A DNA stretch of 64,000 nt from Dehalobacter alkaniphilus (GTDB lineage Bacteria > Bacillota > Desulfitobacteriia > Desulfitobacteriales > Syntrophobotulaceae), in contig CP148031.1 in the NCBI GenBank assembly GCA_040500365.1, forward strand, positions 3,267,988 through 3,331,987. Direction: 5' to 3'. Below, one piece after another: positions 44,193 to 54,258 of the stretch. A model generated the notes under the pieces. That model searched no databases. It was not told the origin of the DNA and saw only the letters and a list, made by a program, of their open reading frames with translations. Position 1 is the first letter of the stretch; each line of letters starts with the position of its first letter. The translations under genes were made by a program, and so were the position numbers.

Positions 44193-46118
44193 CTAGGCTT
44201 GTGCAATTTTTATAGCTTCCTCTATATTTTCAACAGCAAGGACTTCAATTCCTTTTAATCCCGCAGGAACTTCTCCGCGATTCTCCGTCGGAATGATCAC
44301 TGTTTTTACACCGGCCTGTTTGGCCCCAAATATTTTTTCGTAAATGCCACCAACCGGTTTGACTTTTCCCTGTATTGAGATTTCACCGGTCACGGCTACA
44401 TCTCCTCTCAGAGGCTGTTGCTTCAAGGCGCTGTAAATCGCCATGGTCGTGGCAAGTCCGGCCGAGGGCCCGTCTATTCTGCCACCACCAACCACATTGA
44501 CATGGAGGTCATAGTTCTTCAAGTCTTCTCCTGTCAGGCTTCGAATCACAGCCGCGGCATTAAACACCGCGTCCCTGGCCATTGAACCTGCCGTCTCATT
44601 AAAGCGGATACTTCCTTTGCCGGTCTCCCCGTTGAATACTTTCACCTCAATCTCCAGAACCGAGCCAAGAAATCCCGATACCCCCAGTCCGAGTATTCTG
44701 CCGGTATCCTTGCCGGCGGTTACCCGTTTTTGAACGAAAGGAGTCAGTCTGGCTGACCTGAGCACTTCTCTGACATCGTCTTCCGAAATCAAGACTTCCT
44801 TCTTGCCGGGATTCCTAAACCTGGCCAGACCATACGCATCCAAAAGGATGCTGTTCGCTTTTCGTCCCTCAATCATATATTCACTGATAATTTCCGGTAC
44901 ATTCTCTTCCAACTGCACATTTAGTTTCAGAGCTGCCTGTCTGATAATATGGGTGATATGGGCCGGTTCCAAAGGCTCAAAATAGACTTCGGCACAGCGG
45001 GAGCGCAAGGCCGGGTTCATATCCTGCGGCTCTCTCGTAGTGGCCCCAATCAGTACAAAATCTGCGGGAACTCCTTCATCAAAAATCTTCTTGATATATA
45101 AAGGAATCTGAGGATCATGCGGATCATAATAGGAAGACTCAAAATGAACCCGCTTATCTTCCAGGACCTTCAGCAGCTTATTCAGCAACGTTGGATCCAT
45201 CTCTCCAATTTCATCGATAAACAAAACGCCAGTATGAGCATCGTTGACCAAGCCCAGTTTGGGCTCGGGGATACCGGTCTCAGCCAAATCTCTTTTCGCA
45301 CCCTGATAAATCGGATCGTGAACTGAACCAAGCAAAGGATTGGTGACATCTCGCGGATCCCAGCGCAGCGTCGTACCGTCGACTTCAATAAATGGCGCAT
45401 CCTTACTGAAAGGAGAATCCGGAAAATTTTTGACGGTTTCCAGCGCAACCCTGGCTGCTGATGTTTTGCCGACTCCCGGCGGACCATAAATCAGGATGTG
45501 CTGGGGGAAAGGCGTCGCGAGCTTTGCCAGCAGGGCCTGCAAGGCGCTTTCCTGTCCGACAATTTCTTCCGTCGTCTGCGGTCTCAGGATTTCAATTGCT
45601 GAGGATACCGGCTTTGTTGCTTTCATCTTTTCCAGCTGCGCAAGCTTTCGAAGTGTTTGCGCATTCTCAGGACCTCCTGTCTCTTTCAGAACCTGGGTCT
45701 TGATCTCTTTGATATATTCTTCGTGTCGCTCCTGCATTTTCTCGGCAACCGCCTGATTTAAACGGTCTTCTACGGAACGCTTCGCAACCGTCTCGGCAAT
45801 CTGCTCTTCAACCTCCGTCAGAATTGCCGGAATATCTTGCAGGTCCGGCGCCGGTTTGTCCGTGGGATCATCGTTGACAAGCTTTTGCAAGCCCAATACT
45901 CGTTCCTCGAGCTTGTCGGAACGCATCAGGGTAAGAGCCTCCAGCTTGCTCGCCTTTAAAATTAATTTATCTGTTCCGTATAGGTTGGAAAGCACGACAT
46001 ACAGCGCGTCTATCTCCAGTTTTAACTGTCCGTCCGCAATCTCCGCAGTATATTTCTCGTGATTTTCCTGCCCCTCCTGTTGTAAAAATTTCTTAAATAA
46101 GCCTTTCACGCTGGTCAC
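44193..46118 (-). CDS. lonC: Lon-family ATP-dependent protease LonC
   Basis: 641 residues. Charged N-terminal region, AAA+ module with Walker A GPPGVGKTSAA and Walker B VLFIDEIGEMD, then Lon protease domain with Ser in GGRIDGPSAGLA and Lys in GAKQAGVK. No LonA N-domain. This matches the spore-former Lon type. GTG 46118 or 46109. Confidence 0.9.
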   Translation of the reverse strand: MTSVKGLFKKFLQQEGQENHEKYTAEIADGQLKLEIDALYVVLSNLYGTDKLILKASKLEALTLMRSDKLEERVLGLQKLVNDDPTDKPAPDLQDIPAILTEVEEQIAETVAKRSVEDRLNQAVAEKMQERHEEYIKEIKTQVLKETGGPENAQTLRKLAQLEKMKATKPVSSAIEILRPQTTEEIVGQESALQALLAKLATPFPQHILIYGPPGVGKTSAARVALETVKNFPDSPFSKDAPFIEVDGTTLRWDPRDVTNPLLGSVHDPIYQGAKRDLAETGIPEPKLGLVNDAHTGVLFIDEIGEMDPTLLNKLLKVLEDKRVHFESSYYDPHDPQIPLYIKKIFDEGVPADFVLIGATTREPQDMNPALRSRCAEVYFEPLEPAHITHIIRQAALKLNVQLEENVPEIISEYMIEGRKANSILLDAYGLARFRNPGKKEVLISEDDVREVLRSARLTPFVQKRVTAGKDTGRILGLGVSGFLGSVLEIEVKVFNGETGKGSIRFNETAGSMARDAVFNAAAVIRSLTGEDLKNYDLHVNVVGGGRIDGPSAGLATTMAIYSALKQQPLRGDVAVTGEISIQGKVKPVGGIYEKIFGAKQAGVKTVIIPTENRGEVPAGLKGIEVLAVENIEEAIKIAQA

Positions 46119-46142
46119 ATCCTTGTGCTTTACTCTTCGGTC

Positions 46143-46589
46143 TTACTGAGCCTCTATCTTTATCTTCAGATTTGCTGTTACTTCAAAATGAAGCTTTACC
46201 GTAACCTGATATTCTCCCAATCCTTTGATCGGTTCCTTGACTTCAATTTTTCTTTTATCTAGTTTGAGTTGATATTCCTTTTCCAATACCTCGGCGATCT
46301 CTTTATTCGTTACCGAGCCGAATAAACGGCCTTTTTCACCGACTTTTACTTTGACAATGATATCCATGTTCTCGATTTTTTGGGAAAGATCCAGCGCCGC
46401 TTGTTTTTCTTTCTGTTTGCGCAGTTCTTCCTGTTTTTGTTTATGCACCAGGTCCTGAACATTTCCCTGAGTTGCCTCAACTGCGAGTCCGCGCGGGATC
46501 AGAAAATTACGGGCATAGCCATCTGAGACTTCGCATACTTTACCCTTTTTACCGAGTGCCTTGACATCTTCTTTTAATATTACCTTCAC
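46143..46589 (-). CDS. rplI: 50S ribosomal protein L9
   Basis: 148 residues, typical length. GKKGKVCEVSDGYARNFLIPRG start is diagnostic. 4-bp overlap with the upstream DUF2232 gene. Confidence 0.96.
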   Translation of the reverse strand: MKVILKEDVKALGKKGKVCEVSDGYARNFLIPRGLAVEATQGNVQDLVHKQKQEELRKQKEKQAALDLSQKIENMDIIVKVKVGEKGRLFGSVTNKEIAEVLEKEYQLKLDKRKIEVKEPIKGLGEYQVTVKLHFEVTANLKIKIEAQ

Positions 46590-47533
46590 GGTTTTTGTTC
46601 CTCCATTTTTTCGGGGATCTTTCGGAAATTAAATACTAAATCAAAAAGCCCCGTAAATATTAGACATATGAAAAAGAACGGTGAAACGAAAGCCACTATA
46701 ATTACAATAATCCAGATCAGCAGATGGGAAAACTTCAAGCTTTTGATCAAATAAGCCAGGCAAGACAGCCCAATAATACTGGTTATCGAAGCTGCAACGG
46801 CCATCACATTCATTCCGGTTATTCTCAGAATACTGTTGGCAAAGTAGTCTCCGCCCAAATAGGCAGCAATCCCGATAATTGCCAGCCACACCGCATACCA
46901 GGGCATCCTCCATAAAGAAAAAGGCTTAAGTTTGTTCCCGAAAAAAAATATCCTGAAAAACAGGTAGACCAGTCCAACCTCAAGCATCGCAAATATCCCG
47001 GCAAAAGCAGGCATTAACTGATAGTAGACCGGAACCATGGTGCGGAGAGTGCTTTCAAATTGCTCAATTGAAATCCCCTGCTCCTGAAAAGCACTGAACA
47101 GGCCTTGCTGCTCATAGAACTGAAGAACTGTAACAATATTCTTTTCCAGATTCTCGGGCTGAAGGGCCTGGTTGACTGAAGGAATGACCGGTAACGCCCC
47201 AATGAGCGCAGCCAGCAGCAAACTCCAGAATATACTCTGACTGGTAGAGAACCCTTTTTCTTTTATGACAACCAACAAAATTCCTGCCCAGGGAGTAAAT
47301 CCAATCAGGGAGATTCCACTGATTCCAACTGGAATAAAAGCTAAAATATAACCAATTCCTAAAAAAATAGCCGTTTTTCGGCAGCCGGTACTTCTGGTCT
47401 GAAATAAAACGGAAAAAATCAATAATACCTCGACGATCCAGCTCCAGAAGTCAAATAAAGACGCAAGTAAGGGAAGAAACAATACGATCAATCCGGATAC
47501 ATACCGAAGTGCATCCTTATCACTTATAACCAT
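46586..47533 (-). CDS. DUF2232 (YybS-like) membrane protein
   Basis: 315 residues, about eight predicted membrane segments. The YybS/DUF2232 family lies beside rplI in many Firmicutes; function unknown. Confidence 0.8.
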   Translation of the reverse strand: MVISDKDALRYVSGLIVLFLPLLASLFDFWSWIVEVLLIFSVLFQTRSTGCRKTAIFLGIGYILAFIPVGISGISLIGFTPWAGILLVVIKEKGFSTSQSIFWSLLLAALIGALPVIPSVNQALQPENLEKNIVTVLQFYEQQGLFSAFQEQGISIEQFESTLRTMVPVYYQLMPAFAGIFAMLEVGLVYLFFRIFFFGNKLKPFSLWRMPWYAVWLAIIGIAAYLGGDYFANSILRITGMNVMAVAASITSIIGLSCLAYLIKSLKFSHLLIWIIVIIVAFVSPFFFICLIFTGLFDLVFNFRKIPEKMEEQKP

Positions 47534-47548
47534 TTAATTTTCTCCTGT

Positions 47549-47872
47549 TCAGTCTTCCTCGGGAACAAGATAACCAAGCAAAAGACTCAGGTCACCCCAT
47601 TCAGTTTCGAGACTAAGGAAATCTTCCCGCTGCCACCGGGACATTTTATTAAACAAAACCCTGTCCAAACGGGAATAGTCAAAGCCAAGCCTGCGGGTAA
47701 GCAAATAGCTTAAACCGACCAGGCCGGCCATACTATCGAGAAGCTGTTCCTGGGAAGCACTTAAAGTCCCCTGCTGGACCAGCCACTGAGCTTTGAGAAG
47801 CTCCACTTTTAATTCCTCTATGGCTTTCGAGGATTTTACGATATCAATATTGATCGCAGCAACAGACTCCAC
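47549..47872 (-). CDS. MazG-like protein
   Basis: 107 residues, helical, with EELKVELLKAQW. The MazG-like annotation is by position and pattern; metal-binding Glu pairs are incomplete. Confidence 0.5.
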   Translation of the reverse strand: MESVAAINIDIVKSSKAIEELKVELLKAQWLVQQGTLSASQEQLLDSMAGLVGLSYLLTRRLGFDYSRLDRVLFNKMSRWQREDFLSLETEWGDLSLLLGYLVPEED

Positions 47873-47992
47873 AACAATACCTCCTGCAAAAAAGTAATGT
47901 AAGATTTCGCGAAATCAAGCTGAAACTCCTTCTTCTACTTTTCTCAGAACAAAGAAAACTTGCCCTGTTGCCTAAATTAAGGAAATGAAATA

Positions 47993-48017
47993 AAAAAGGG
48001 AGCGTTGCTCCCTTTTT
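47993..48017 (-). terminator. Terminator of the rpsF-ssb-rpsR operon
   Basis: GGGAGC-GTT-GCTCCC stem flanked by A and T runs; on the - strand it ends rpsR transcripts. Confidence 0.75.
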
Positions 48018-48018
48018 A

Positions 48019-48264
48019 CTAGTCAATCATGTAGGGCAGCAACGCGATGCTGCGAGCCCGTTTAACGGCAATCGTGACTTGCCTCTGGTGTTTAGCGCAA
48101 TTGCCTGAGATTCTACGGGGCAGAATTTTGCCTCTCTCAGTAATATATTTACGTAATTTTTGTGTATCTTTGTAGTCGATGCTCTCAACTTTATCAACAC
48201 AAAAACTGCATACTCTTTTACGCGGACGGCGTCCCCGTTCCTTTTTTACGGCAGCGTTTGCCAA
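48019..48264 (-). CDS. rpsR: 30S ribosomal protein S18
   Basis: 81 residues. KRVCSFC and SGNCAKHQRQVTIAVKRAR are diagnostic; zinc-type Cys present. Confidence 0.95.
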   Translation of the reverse strand: MANAAVKKERGRRPRKRVCSFCVDKVESIDYKDTQKLRKYITERGKILPRRISGNCAKHQRQVTIAVKRARSIALLPYMID

Positions 48265-48284
48265 TGAACGCTCCTCCCTTCAAA

Positions 48285-48689
48285 CTAAAATGGTATATCA
48301 TCATCTAGACTAACTTCATGAGCAAAAGAACCAAAATCATTTTGAGCTGAAGATGCTCCGGCATTATTGTCTTTGGGACTTAAAAATCTGACGTTCTCTC
48401 CCAAGACCTCTGTCACCCATCTTTTTTGCCCATCCTGACCGTCATAAGAGCGGACCTGAATCCTGCCATCTACTGCAGCCAGTCTTCCTTTCGCCAAATA
48501 GTTCGCGCAGAGTTCAGCTAACTGGCGAAAAACAACGCATGGAATAAAATCCGTTTCTTTCTCGCCCTGGCTGTTTTTGTAATTCCTGTCGACGGCTAGC
48601 GTAAAAGATGCAACAGCTACACCGTTTGGTGTATAGCGTAGCTCAGGGTCTTTCGTTAATCGCCCGATAAGTACTACACGATTCAACAT
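48285..48689 (-). CDS. ssb: Single-stranded DNA-binding protein
   Basis: 134 residues. MLNRVVLIGRLTKDPELRYT OB-fold start and an acidic DDDIPF C-terminal tip that recruits partners. Confidence 0.95.
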   Translation of the reverse strand: MLNRVVLIGRLTKDPELRYTPNGVAVASFTLAVDRNYKNSQGEKETDFIPCVVFRQLAELCANYLAKGRLAAVDGRIQVRSYDGQDGQKRWVTEVLGENVRFLSPKDNNAGASSAQNDFGSFAHEVSLDDDIPF

Positions 48690-48707
48690 CTTAAACCCTC
48701 CGCATCG

Positions 48708-48992
48708 TTATTCCTTCTTGGTTGTCATAAACCGGATCACAGCATCAGAAATTTTCATCAGCCTTTCCAGTTCATCAACCGTACGCGCTTCACCGTTGAA
48801 GTTCATCAGGATATAAACACCTTCATTGAACTTCTTAACCTCGTAAGCCAGGCGTCTTTTACCCCAAATATCAACCTTGAGGTCTGTACCACCATTGGCA
48901 TTGACGATCTCTTCAAATCTTTGAACATTTGCTTTTGAAGCCTCATCATCGAGATCCGGTCTTATAATGTACATCACTTCGTACGCTTGCAT
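48708..48992 (-). CDS. rpsF: 30S ribosomal protein S6
   Basis: 94 residues. MQAYEVMYIIRPDLDDEA start, with GGGGAGG upstream; the frame upstream to 49025 has no signal. First gene of the rpsF-ssb-rpsR operon. Confidence 0.95.
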   Translation of the reverse strand: MQAYEVMYIIRPDLDDEASKANVQRFEEIVNANGGTDLKVDIWGKRRLAYEVKKFNEGVYILMNFNGEARTVDELERLMKISDAVIRFMTTKKE

Positions 48993-49063
48993 AAATGCAC
49001 CTCCCCTCGGACTAAATGGCCCCACCTCGAGTGTGGAGCAGGGTTATTATGCTACAACACAAT

Positions 49064-49092
49064 ATTATAACACTTCCTCATGTCATTTGCAA
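49064..49092 (-). promoter_or_regulatory. rpsF operon promoter
   Basis: TTGCAA (49092-49087), 17-bp spacer, TATAAT (49069-49064) on the - strand. Confidence 0.7.
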
Positions 49093-49128
49093 ATAATGAT
49101 AATCTTACTAGTTCTGAGAACCTTTCAT

Positions 49129-50229
49129 CTAGACATTAAATCTGAAATGCATAATATCGCCGTCCTGAACAATATATTCTTTGCCCTCTAACCGAACCAA
49201 GCCCTTGTCCTTGGCCCCATTCAGACCGCTATTCTCCAGAAAATGTTCATATTTGACGACCTCTGCCCGAATAAAACCCCGCTCAAAGTCGGAATGAATC
49301 GTACCTGCCGCCTGAGGCGCTTTGGTTTCCCGGCGGATCGTCCAAGCCTTTACCTCTTTAGGACCTGCCGTAAAGAAGGTTATCAGTCCAAGCAGCTTGA
49401 ACGCGCTCCTGATCAGCCGATCAAGTCCAGATTCCGCGAGCCCAAGTTCCTCCATAAAGATTTCTTTCTCATCTTCTTCAAGTTCTGCAATTTCTGCTTC
49501 AATCTTGGCGCAAACAGGAATGACTTCAGCATTTTCGAGTCTGGCTATTTCCTGTACTTTTTGGACATTGGCGTTATTTTCCCCGTTGGAAGCTTCCGCT
49601 TCAGAAACATTCGCGGCATAAATCACCGGTTTTAGGGTCAACAGACTGACACTGTTCAGCAATTCTTTTTCTTCTTCAGAGAAACCAACCAAATTAGCCG
49701 GTATCCCCTGGTCAAATTTTTTCACGAGCTTTTCCAATACCTCAGCTTCGAATTTGGCCTTCTTATCTCCGGATTTGATCATTGCGACCAGCTTGGCCTG
49801 GCGGCGGTATACGGTTTCCATATCTGCCAGGATCAATTCCATCCGGATCGTTTCAATATCCCGTTCCGGGTCAATTTTACCTTCGACGTGAACAACGTTA
49901 TCATCTTCAAAACAACGTACAACATGAACAATGGCATCCACTTCCCGGATATGGGAAAGAAATTGGTTGCCCAGTCCTTCACCTTTACTTGCACCCCTTA
50001 CCAGACCGGCAATATCGACAAATTCGACAACTGCCGGAACGATTTGCTGCGGGTTCACAATTTTAGCCAGTGCTTTTAACCGAAAATCCGGTACCTGTAC
50101 AATTCCGACATTCGGATCAATAGTACAGAACGGGTAATTGGCCGATTCTGCTCCGGCTTTCGTTATCGCATTAAATAGTGTTGACTTGCCGACATTGGGC
50201 AGCCCAACTATTCCTACATGCAGAGACAT
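49129..50229 (-). CDS. ychF: Ribosome-binding ATPase YchF
   Basis: 366 residues. GLPNVGKSTLFNAI P-loop, DIAGLVRGASKGEGLGN, and a C-terminal TGS-type domain ending GDIMHFRFNV. ATG 50229 has GAGGGGG upstream. Confidence 0.95.
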   Translation of the reverse strand: MSLHVGIVGLPNVGKSTLFNAITKAGAESANYPFCTIDPNVGIVQVPDFRLKALAKIVNPQQIVPAVVEFVDIAGLVRGASKGEGLGNQFLSHIREVDAIVHVVRCFEDDNVVHVEGKIDPERDIETIRMELILADMETVYRRQAKLVAMIKSGDKKAKFEAEVLEKLVKKFDQGIPANLVGFSEEEKELLNSVSLLTLKPVIYAANVSEAEASNGENNANVQKVQEIARLENAEVIPVCAKIEAEIAELEEDEKEIFMEELGLAESGLDRLIRSAFKLLGLITFFTAGPKEVKAWTIRRETKAPQAAGTIHSDFERGFIRAEVVKYEHFLENSGLNGAKDKGLVRLEGKEYIVQDGDIMHFRFNV

Positions 50230-50256
50230 GTTTTTCCCCCTCAAATTCTAGTTAAA

Positions 50257-50460
50257 TCAGTCCGAGATCCCCTGACTGTTTTCTGCCGTCAGGATTTTTT
50301 TAATATTCCTTTCCAGCTTTGCCCTGGTTATCCAGGTCTGATGTCCGCACTTCAGACATTCAATCCGAAAATCCATACCTGTTCTCATGATCTTAAATTC
50401 TGTATTGCCGCAGGGATGAGCCTTTTTGAGCCTGACAATATCTCCTACATTAAGATCCAT
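50257..50460 (-). CDS. DUF951 family protein
   Basis: 67 residues. MDLNVGDIVRLKKAHPCGN and CLKCGHQTWITR are diagnostic of the small DUF951 family often next to ychF. Confidence 0.85.
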   Translation of the reverse strand: MDLNVGDIVRLKKAHPCGNTEFKIMRTGMDFRIECLKCGHQTWITRAKLERNIKKILTAENSQGISD

Positions 50461-50478
50461 GGTCGTTCAACCTCTCTT

Positions 50479-51144
50479 TCAAACCAGCCCATTCAGCAAA
50501 GGTATAGAATTCAGAGGATTATTCAGAATATCCCCCGCAAAAACAGAAATTCCTGATAAAATCAGATCGTATCCTTGCATAAACCAGGGATAAAGTAAGG
50601 AGCTACCCGTCTTAAGCAATCCGGAGTCACCGGTGCTTAACAATGGTGAAAACAACCCCAGGACCAGAGAAATCACGACAAAGGTACTCAGTAAACCAAA
50701 AAGCAGTCCTCCCCCTCTGTTGATAAAACTTAAGTTTTTTGCTATAGGGGTAATGACCAAAGCGATGATAAGATTAATGATACATGCTGCTAAAATAAAC
50801 AAGAGCAGGACAGCACCAATCTTCAGGACATAATCTGTCAAAACAGGTGTGGCCTGACCAATCATGGATTGCCTGATGCTGTCAGCGGCACCGTAGGGAT
50901 CTGTCCCGGATGCTTTGCTTTCAGCAATTTTGGTCAAAAAATTTCCGATTTTGGGCTCCAGTTTTGCTTCAAGCCCTAAAACGGGTTCCAATAGATTCAG
51001 AAATGGTTTGTAAAAAAACACCGCAATGCCTATCGCAGCGATCTTTCCGATAAATCTTGATAAACCGGTAATAAGGCCCTTCCGAAACCCGATCAGGCCT
51101 CCCAGAACCAGCAGCGCCAGCATTACATAATCAAATGTATTCAC
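50479..51144 (-). CDS. CvpA family membrane protein
   Basis: 221 residues from GTG 51144 (AAGGAG upstream). Four membrane segments of CvpA type (DYVMLALLVLGGLIGFRKGL). The upstream in-frame extension overlaps the tRNA-Sec gene and is rejected. Confidence 0.85.
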   Translation of the reverse strand: MNTFDYVMLALLVLGGLIGFRKGLITGLSRFIGKIAAIGIAVFFYKPFLNLLEPVLGLEAKLEPKIGNFLTKIAESKASGTDPYGAADSIRQSMIGQATPVLTDYVLKIGAVLLLFILAACIINLIIALVITPIAKNLSFINRGGGLLFGLLSTFVVISLVLGLFSPLLSTGDSGLLKTGSSLLYPWFMQGYDLILSGISVFAGDILNNPLNSIPLLNGLV

Positions 51145-51166
51145 GCTACGCTCTCCTTTACAGGAA

Positions 51167-51264
51167 TGGCGGGGATATGTGCGAATCGAACACACCTCGG
51201 AACGTTCTGCGTCCCGACACACGGATTTGAAGTCCGGGAACGACACCAGCCGCTATATATCCCC
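51167..51264 (-). tRNA. selC: tRNA-Sec (UCA anticodon)
   Basis: 98 nt with encoded CCA, UCA anticodon (CTTCAAA loop), G discriminator and a long variable arm, the features of selenocysteine tRNA. Only about 800 bp from selB, so the selenocysteine insertion genes are clustered. Confidence 0.93.
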
Positions 51265-51838
51265 AAGACCTTTTAGAGTCTGCTGAATCATTTTAACACT
51301 TAATGCTTCGAATGTGAACCTTTGTCTTATTCTTTGGCAATTCTTTGACGCTCTTAAAATTATTTTTCTTGTTCATCCAAATTCATTATAATATTTACAC
51401 TTAAATGCCAATAAAAATATTAATGTCTTTATTCACTAATATTTGCATGTAAATATATTGTGCTTTATAGTTTTATTAAATAGTACTGACCTTAAATCTA
51501 TCAGTAATACAATCAAAAAGACTGTATATATAAATATAATGCACCTGCTGCGGATCCTGGGCGTCGTTTCCAATCCAATAAGCATATAAACACAAAGAAG
51601 AATCATATATCATTTACATAACTATTTACATGCATAATTACATTTTTATTTTCATGTATATTCACATGTATGTTCTAATGCAAATATTATATAAAATATA
51701 ATTACAATTTTTATGTAAATGTTGCGTCATATATTTAACATATTTATATTCTGTATTTCTTATTTTAAAATTATATGATATTGTTGAGATCTCTGCTTAA
51801 GGTACAATAGGATAGAATATAAAAGGAGGCTAGATCTC
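51265..51838. other. AT-rich intergenic region with TTTACAT-type repeats
   Basis: About 570 bp, very AT-rich, no gene. It contains several TTTACAT/ATGTAAA or CATGTA-type words (near 51445, 51613, 51624, 51713). A promoter for the + strand tusA-like gene (AAAAGGAGG at 51821) must lie at its right end. Confidence 0.4.
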
Positions 51839-52054
51839 TTGAAACTTGTTGATGCCAGAGGATATTCCTGTCCGGAACCCGTAATTTTTACCAAAAGAGC
51901 TTTAGCGGATGACCCTTCAGAAATCATGGTCATTGTCGATAATGAGACATCCAAAATTAACGTTGAACGGTTTTTGAGAGTTGCCGGATATCGGGTCGAA
52001 GTTGATCATGAGCAGCCAAATCAATATTCTCTAAAGGGAATAAAGAAAGCTTAG
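51839..52054 (+). CDS. TusA/YedF-like sulfur-carrier domain protein
   Basis: 71 residues from TTG 51839. KLVDARGYSCPEPVIFTKRAL is the TusA-family CPxP motif. Adjacent to selB and tRNA-Sec; YedF relatives are linked to selenium metabolism. Its stop overlaps the convergent selB stop. Confidence 0.8.
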   Translation: MKLVDARGYSCPEPVIFTKRALADDPSEIMVIVDNETSKINVERFLRVAGYRVEVDHEQPNQYSLKGIKKA

Positions 52055-53964
52055 CCTGGATTTTGGGCAGATCCTGGTTTCACCCTGATGTCTCCGTTTC
52101 TTTCTGTAACATGAATTGAATCAAAATATTCCAGTAAAGGCACCGCAAATTTACGGCTAGTCTGCCAGCAGTCCCGTGCTTCAGAAACCGTAATCTGTCC
52201 ATTTTCTTGCAGGCGCTTCTCCAATATTATTTTAGCTTTTTCTATTGCACTTGCTGCAATATAGAATTCTCCTACCTGTTTCCAGACGTTATTTGTTTTA
52301 AGATATTCGGCATATTCCAGAAATTTTGCAGCGGGTACCCCACATTCTGCAACCGCAGTTTCCTGCCCCGGAGGATTTAGCCCTGCCTTTTCCCAGATTT
52401 TTCGCAAAGCGTCAAGCTTTTGCCTGATATCCTCAGGCAGCCCGATTTCAGATACTGCCTGGACCAGACTGCTGCTTAGCCTGAAATACTGATGATCTGC
52501 TCCCCATTCCAAAATCAACTGCCAGCGTTTATGGGAGACAGCCGTTTTCAGGATTCTTTTTAATTCCTCTCTGCCAATTCCTCCGCGCAGCGGATATGTC
52601 TTTTGATATTTCATTGCTTCCGCATTTGCTTTAAGAGCCCATTCTTCTGCTGTACTTTTAAGCCAGAATAATGATAATCCATCCTCAGCTAAGATCACAA
52701 CAGTCTGATCATCTTTGAGACGATCCAAAGCCAGCTGAACTTCGTCCTGCCCAAGAGCAGACTTTTTCCTGACTTCATCGGAAGATAAAGGGATAGTAAG
52801 CTCTTTTTTTATTTGATCGGTTAAGCCGCCTTCTGCTTTAGACCGAAATTCGGTTATGACCTTTTCTCGAAAACGTTTTTGTTTGGCATCAGCCAGGCTC
52901 AGCACAACTCCTCCGCCGATCGTCGCGACAGGTGAATAGTACCTGATTACAAACCGGTCCCCTTTTGCTGCGACAACCGGTTCCTCCAGAATAATTTGGG
53001 CAAACCCTTTCTCCCCGGGAGCCAATTCTTCCTGGGCCACAAGATGAACCCGTCCCAGTGTTTCGGCCGTTCCTAAATGAAAATGTATCCTCTGCCTTTG
53101 TTTAATCGTTCTTTGCTCTGACGCGAGGTTGAACAGTTCTACGTCTAAAATTTGTCCTGCGTTATAATATCCGGGATCAACAAGGCTTGCCCCCTTGGGA
53201 ATATCACTTACAGCCAGTCCGGCTATGTTTATCGCAACCCGCTGTCCGGCATAAGCTTCGGAGACCTGTTCGCCATGAACCTGAATATTTCTAATTTTCA
53301 CGGTTTGTCCTCCCGGTTCCAGGCATGCTTCCTGTCCTTTCCGAATCGTCCCTGTATTTAAAGTCCCTGTGACCACTGTTCCAAACCCCCGAATCGTAAA
53401 AACTCTGTCAATCGGCATTCTTGACGGAAGATCCAAACGTTTCCCCTCGGTTGTTTGGAGCACAGTCATAATTGTCTGCAGCAATTCCGGAATCCCCTGG
53501 CCAGTGACAGAAGATACTTTGCAATACGGAGCATCCCGCAGAAAACTGTCTTGGAGTTTTTCTCTGGTATCCTTTTCAATCATACAAAGCCATTCCTGAT
53601 CAACCAGGTCAATTTTTGACAGTACAACAATTCCTTTCTCTACATTTAACATGTTTAATATATCCAGATGTTCCTGGGTTTGAGGCATCACGCCTTCATC
53701 GGCAGCAATAATCAGTAGAACAATATCCATTCCGCTCGCGCCGGCTAACATTTGGCGGACAAATTTTTCATGACCCGGTACATCAATGATTCCTGCTTTG
53801 CGACCGTCCGGGAGTGTCAGATAAGCAAACCCAAGCTCGATCGAAATTCCTCTTTCCTTCTCTTCCTTGAGCCGGTCTGTGCTTATACCTGTCAAGGCTT
53901 GAATAAGGTGGGTTTTCCCATGATCCACATGGCCTGCTGTTCCAATAATTAGATATCTTTCCAT
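52051..53964 (-). CDS. selB: Selenocysteine-specific elongation factor SelB
   Basis: 637 residues. GTAGHVDHGKTHLIQALTG P-loop and DVPGHEKF, then EF-Tu-like domains and a C-terminal winged-helix array that binds the SECIS RNA. Delivers Sec-tRNA to UGA codons. No selenoprotein gene was seen in this window. Confidence 0.95.
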   Translation of the reverse strand: MERYLIIGTAGHVDHGKTHLIQALTGISTDRLKEEKERGISIELGFAYLTLPDGRKAGIIDVPGHEKFVRQMLAGASGMDIVLLIIAADEGVMPQTQEHLDILNMLNVEKGIVVLSKIDLVDQEWLCMIEKDTREKLQDSFLRDAPYCKVSSVTGQGIPELLQTIMTVLQTTEGKRLDLPSRMPIDRVFTIRGFGTVVTGTLNTGTIRKGQEACLEPGGQTVKIRNIQVHGEQVSEAYAGQRVAINIAGLAVSDIPKGASLVDPGYYNAGQILDVELFNLASEQRTIKQRQRIHFHLGTAETLGRVHLVAQEELAPGEKGFAQIILEEPVVAAKGDRFVIRYYSPVATIGGGVVLSLADAKQKRFREKVITEFRSKAEGGLTDQIKKELTIPLSSDEVRKKSALGQDEVQLALDRLKDDQTVVILAEDGLSLFWLKSTAEEWALKANAEAMKYQKTYPLRGGIGREELKRILKTAVSHKRWQLILEWGADHQYFRLSSSLVQAVSEIGLPEDIRQKLDALRKIWEKAGLNPPGQETAVAECGVPAAKFLEYAEYLKTNNVWKQVGEFYIAASAIEKAKIILEKRLQENGQITVSEARDCWQTSRKFAVPLLEYFDSIHVTERNGDIRVKPGSAQNPG

Positions 53965-54165
53965 AGCTAATACCTAAAGTACAGGTCAACCCCATATTTT
54001 GATGATAGCGTTGACATGGTACTCATACCTTATATTTATTGCGGATATTCCTGACTCTAATTATAATATGGGTTTGGATTTTTTCATATTCTGATTTTGA
54101 TTTATTACGCATAAATATTACTGATTGTGGAAATAATAGCAAAGTATTCTAAAAATTATTATTTT

Positions 54166-54195
54166 GCATATTGACTCACATAAACAATCATACGA
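54166..54195 (+). promoter_or_regulatory. Possible sigma-G/F type promoter for yyaC
   Basis: GCATA (54166-54170), 18 bp, CATACGA (54189-54195) resembles the forespore sigma-G consensus with one mismatch, and lies 64 bp upstream of yyaC. Confidence 0.35.
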
Positions 54196-54258
54196 TCGCA
54201 ATGCCATGGATGGAAATTGCAGCGACTCTATTTCATTTAACCTCCGGAGGTATCCGCA

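Noticed and set aside
51167..53964. Selenoprotein gene next to selB
   Set aside because: No frame with an internal UGA followed by a convincing SECIS hairpin was found in the window.
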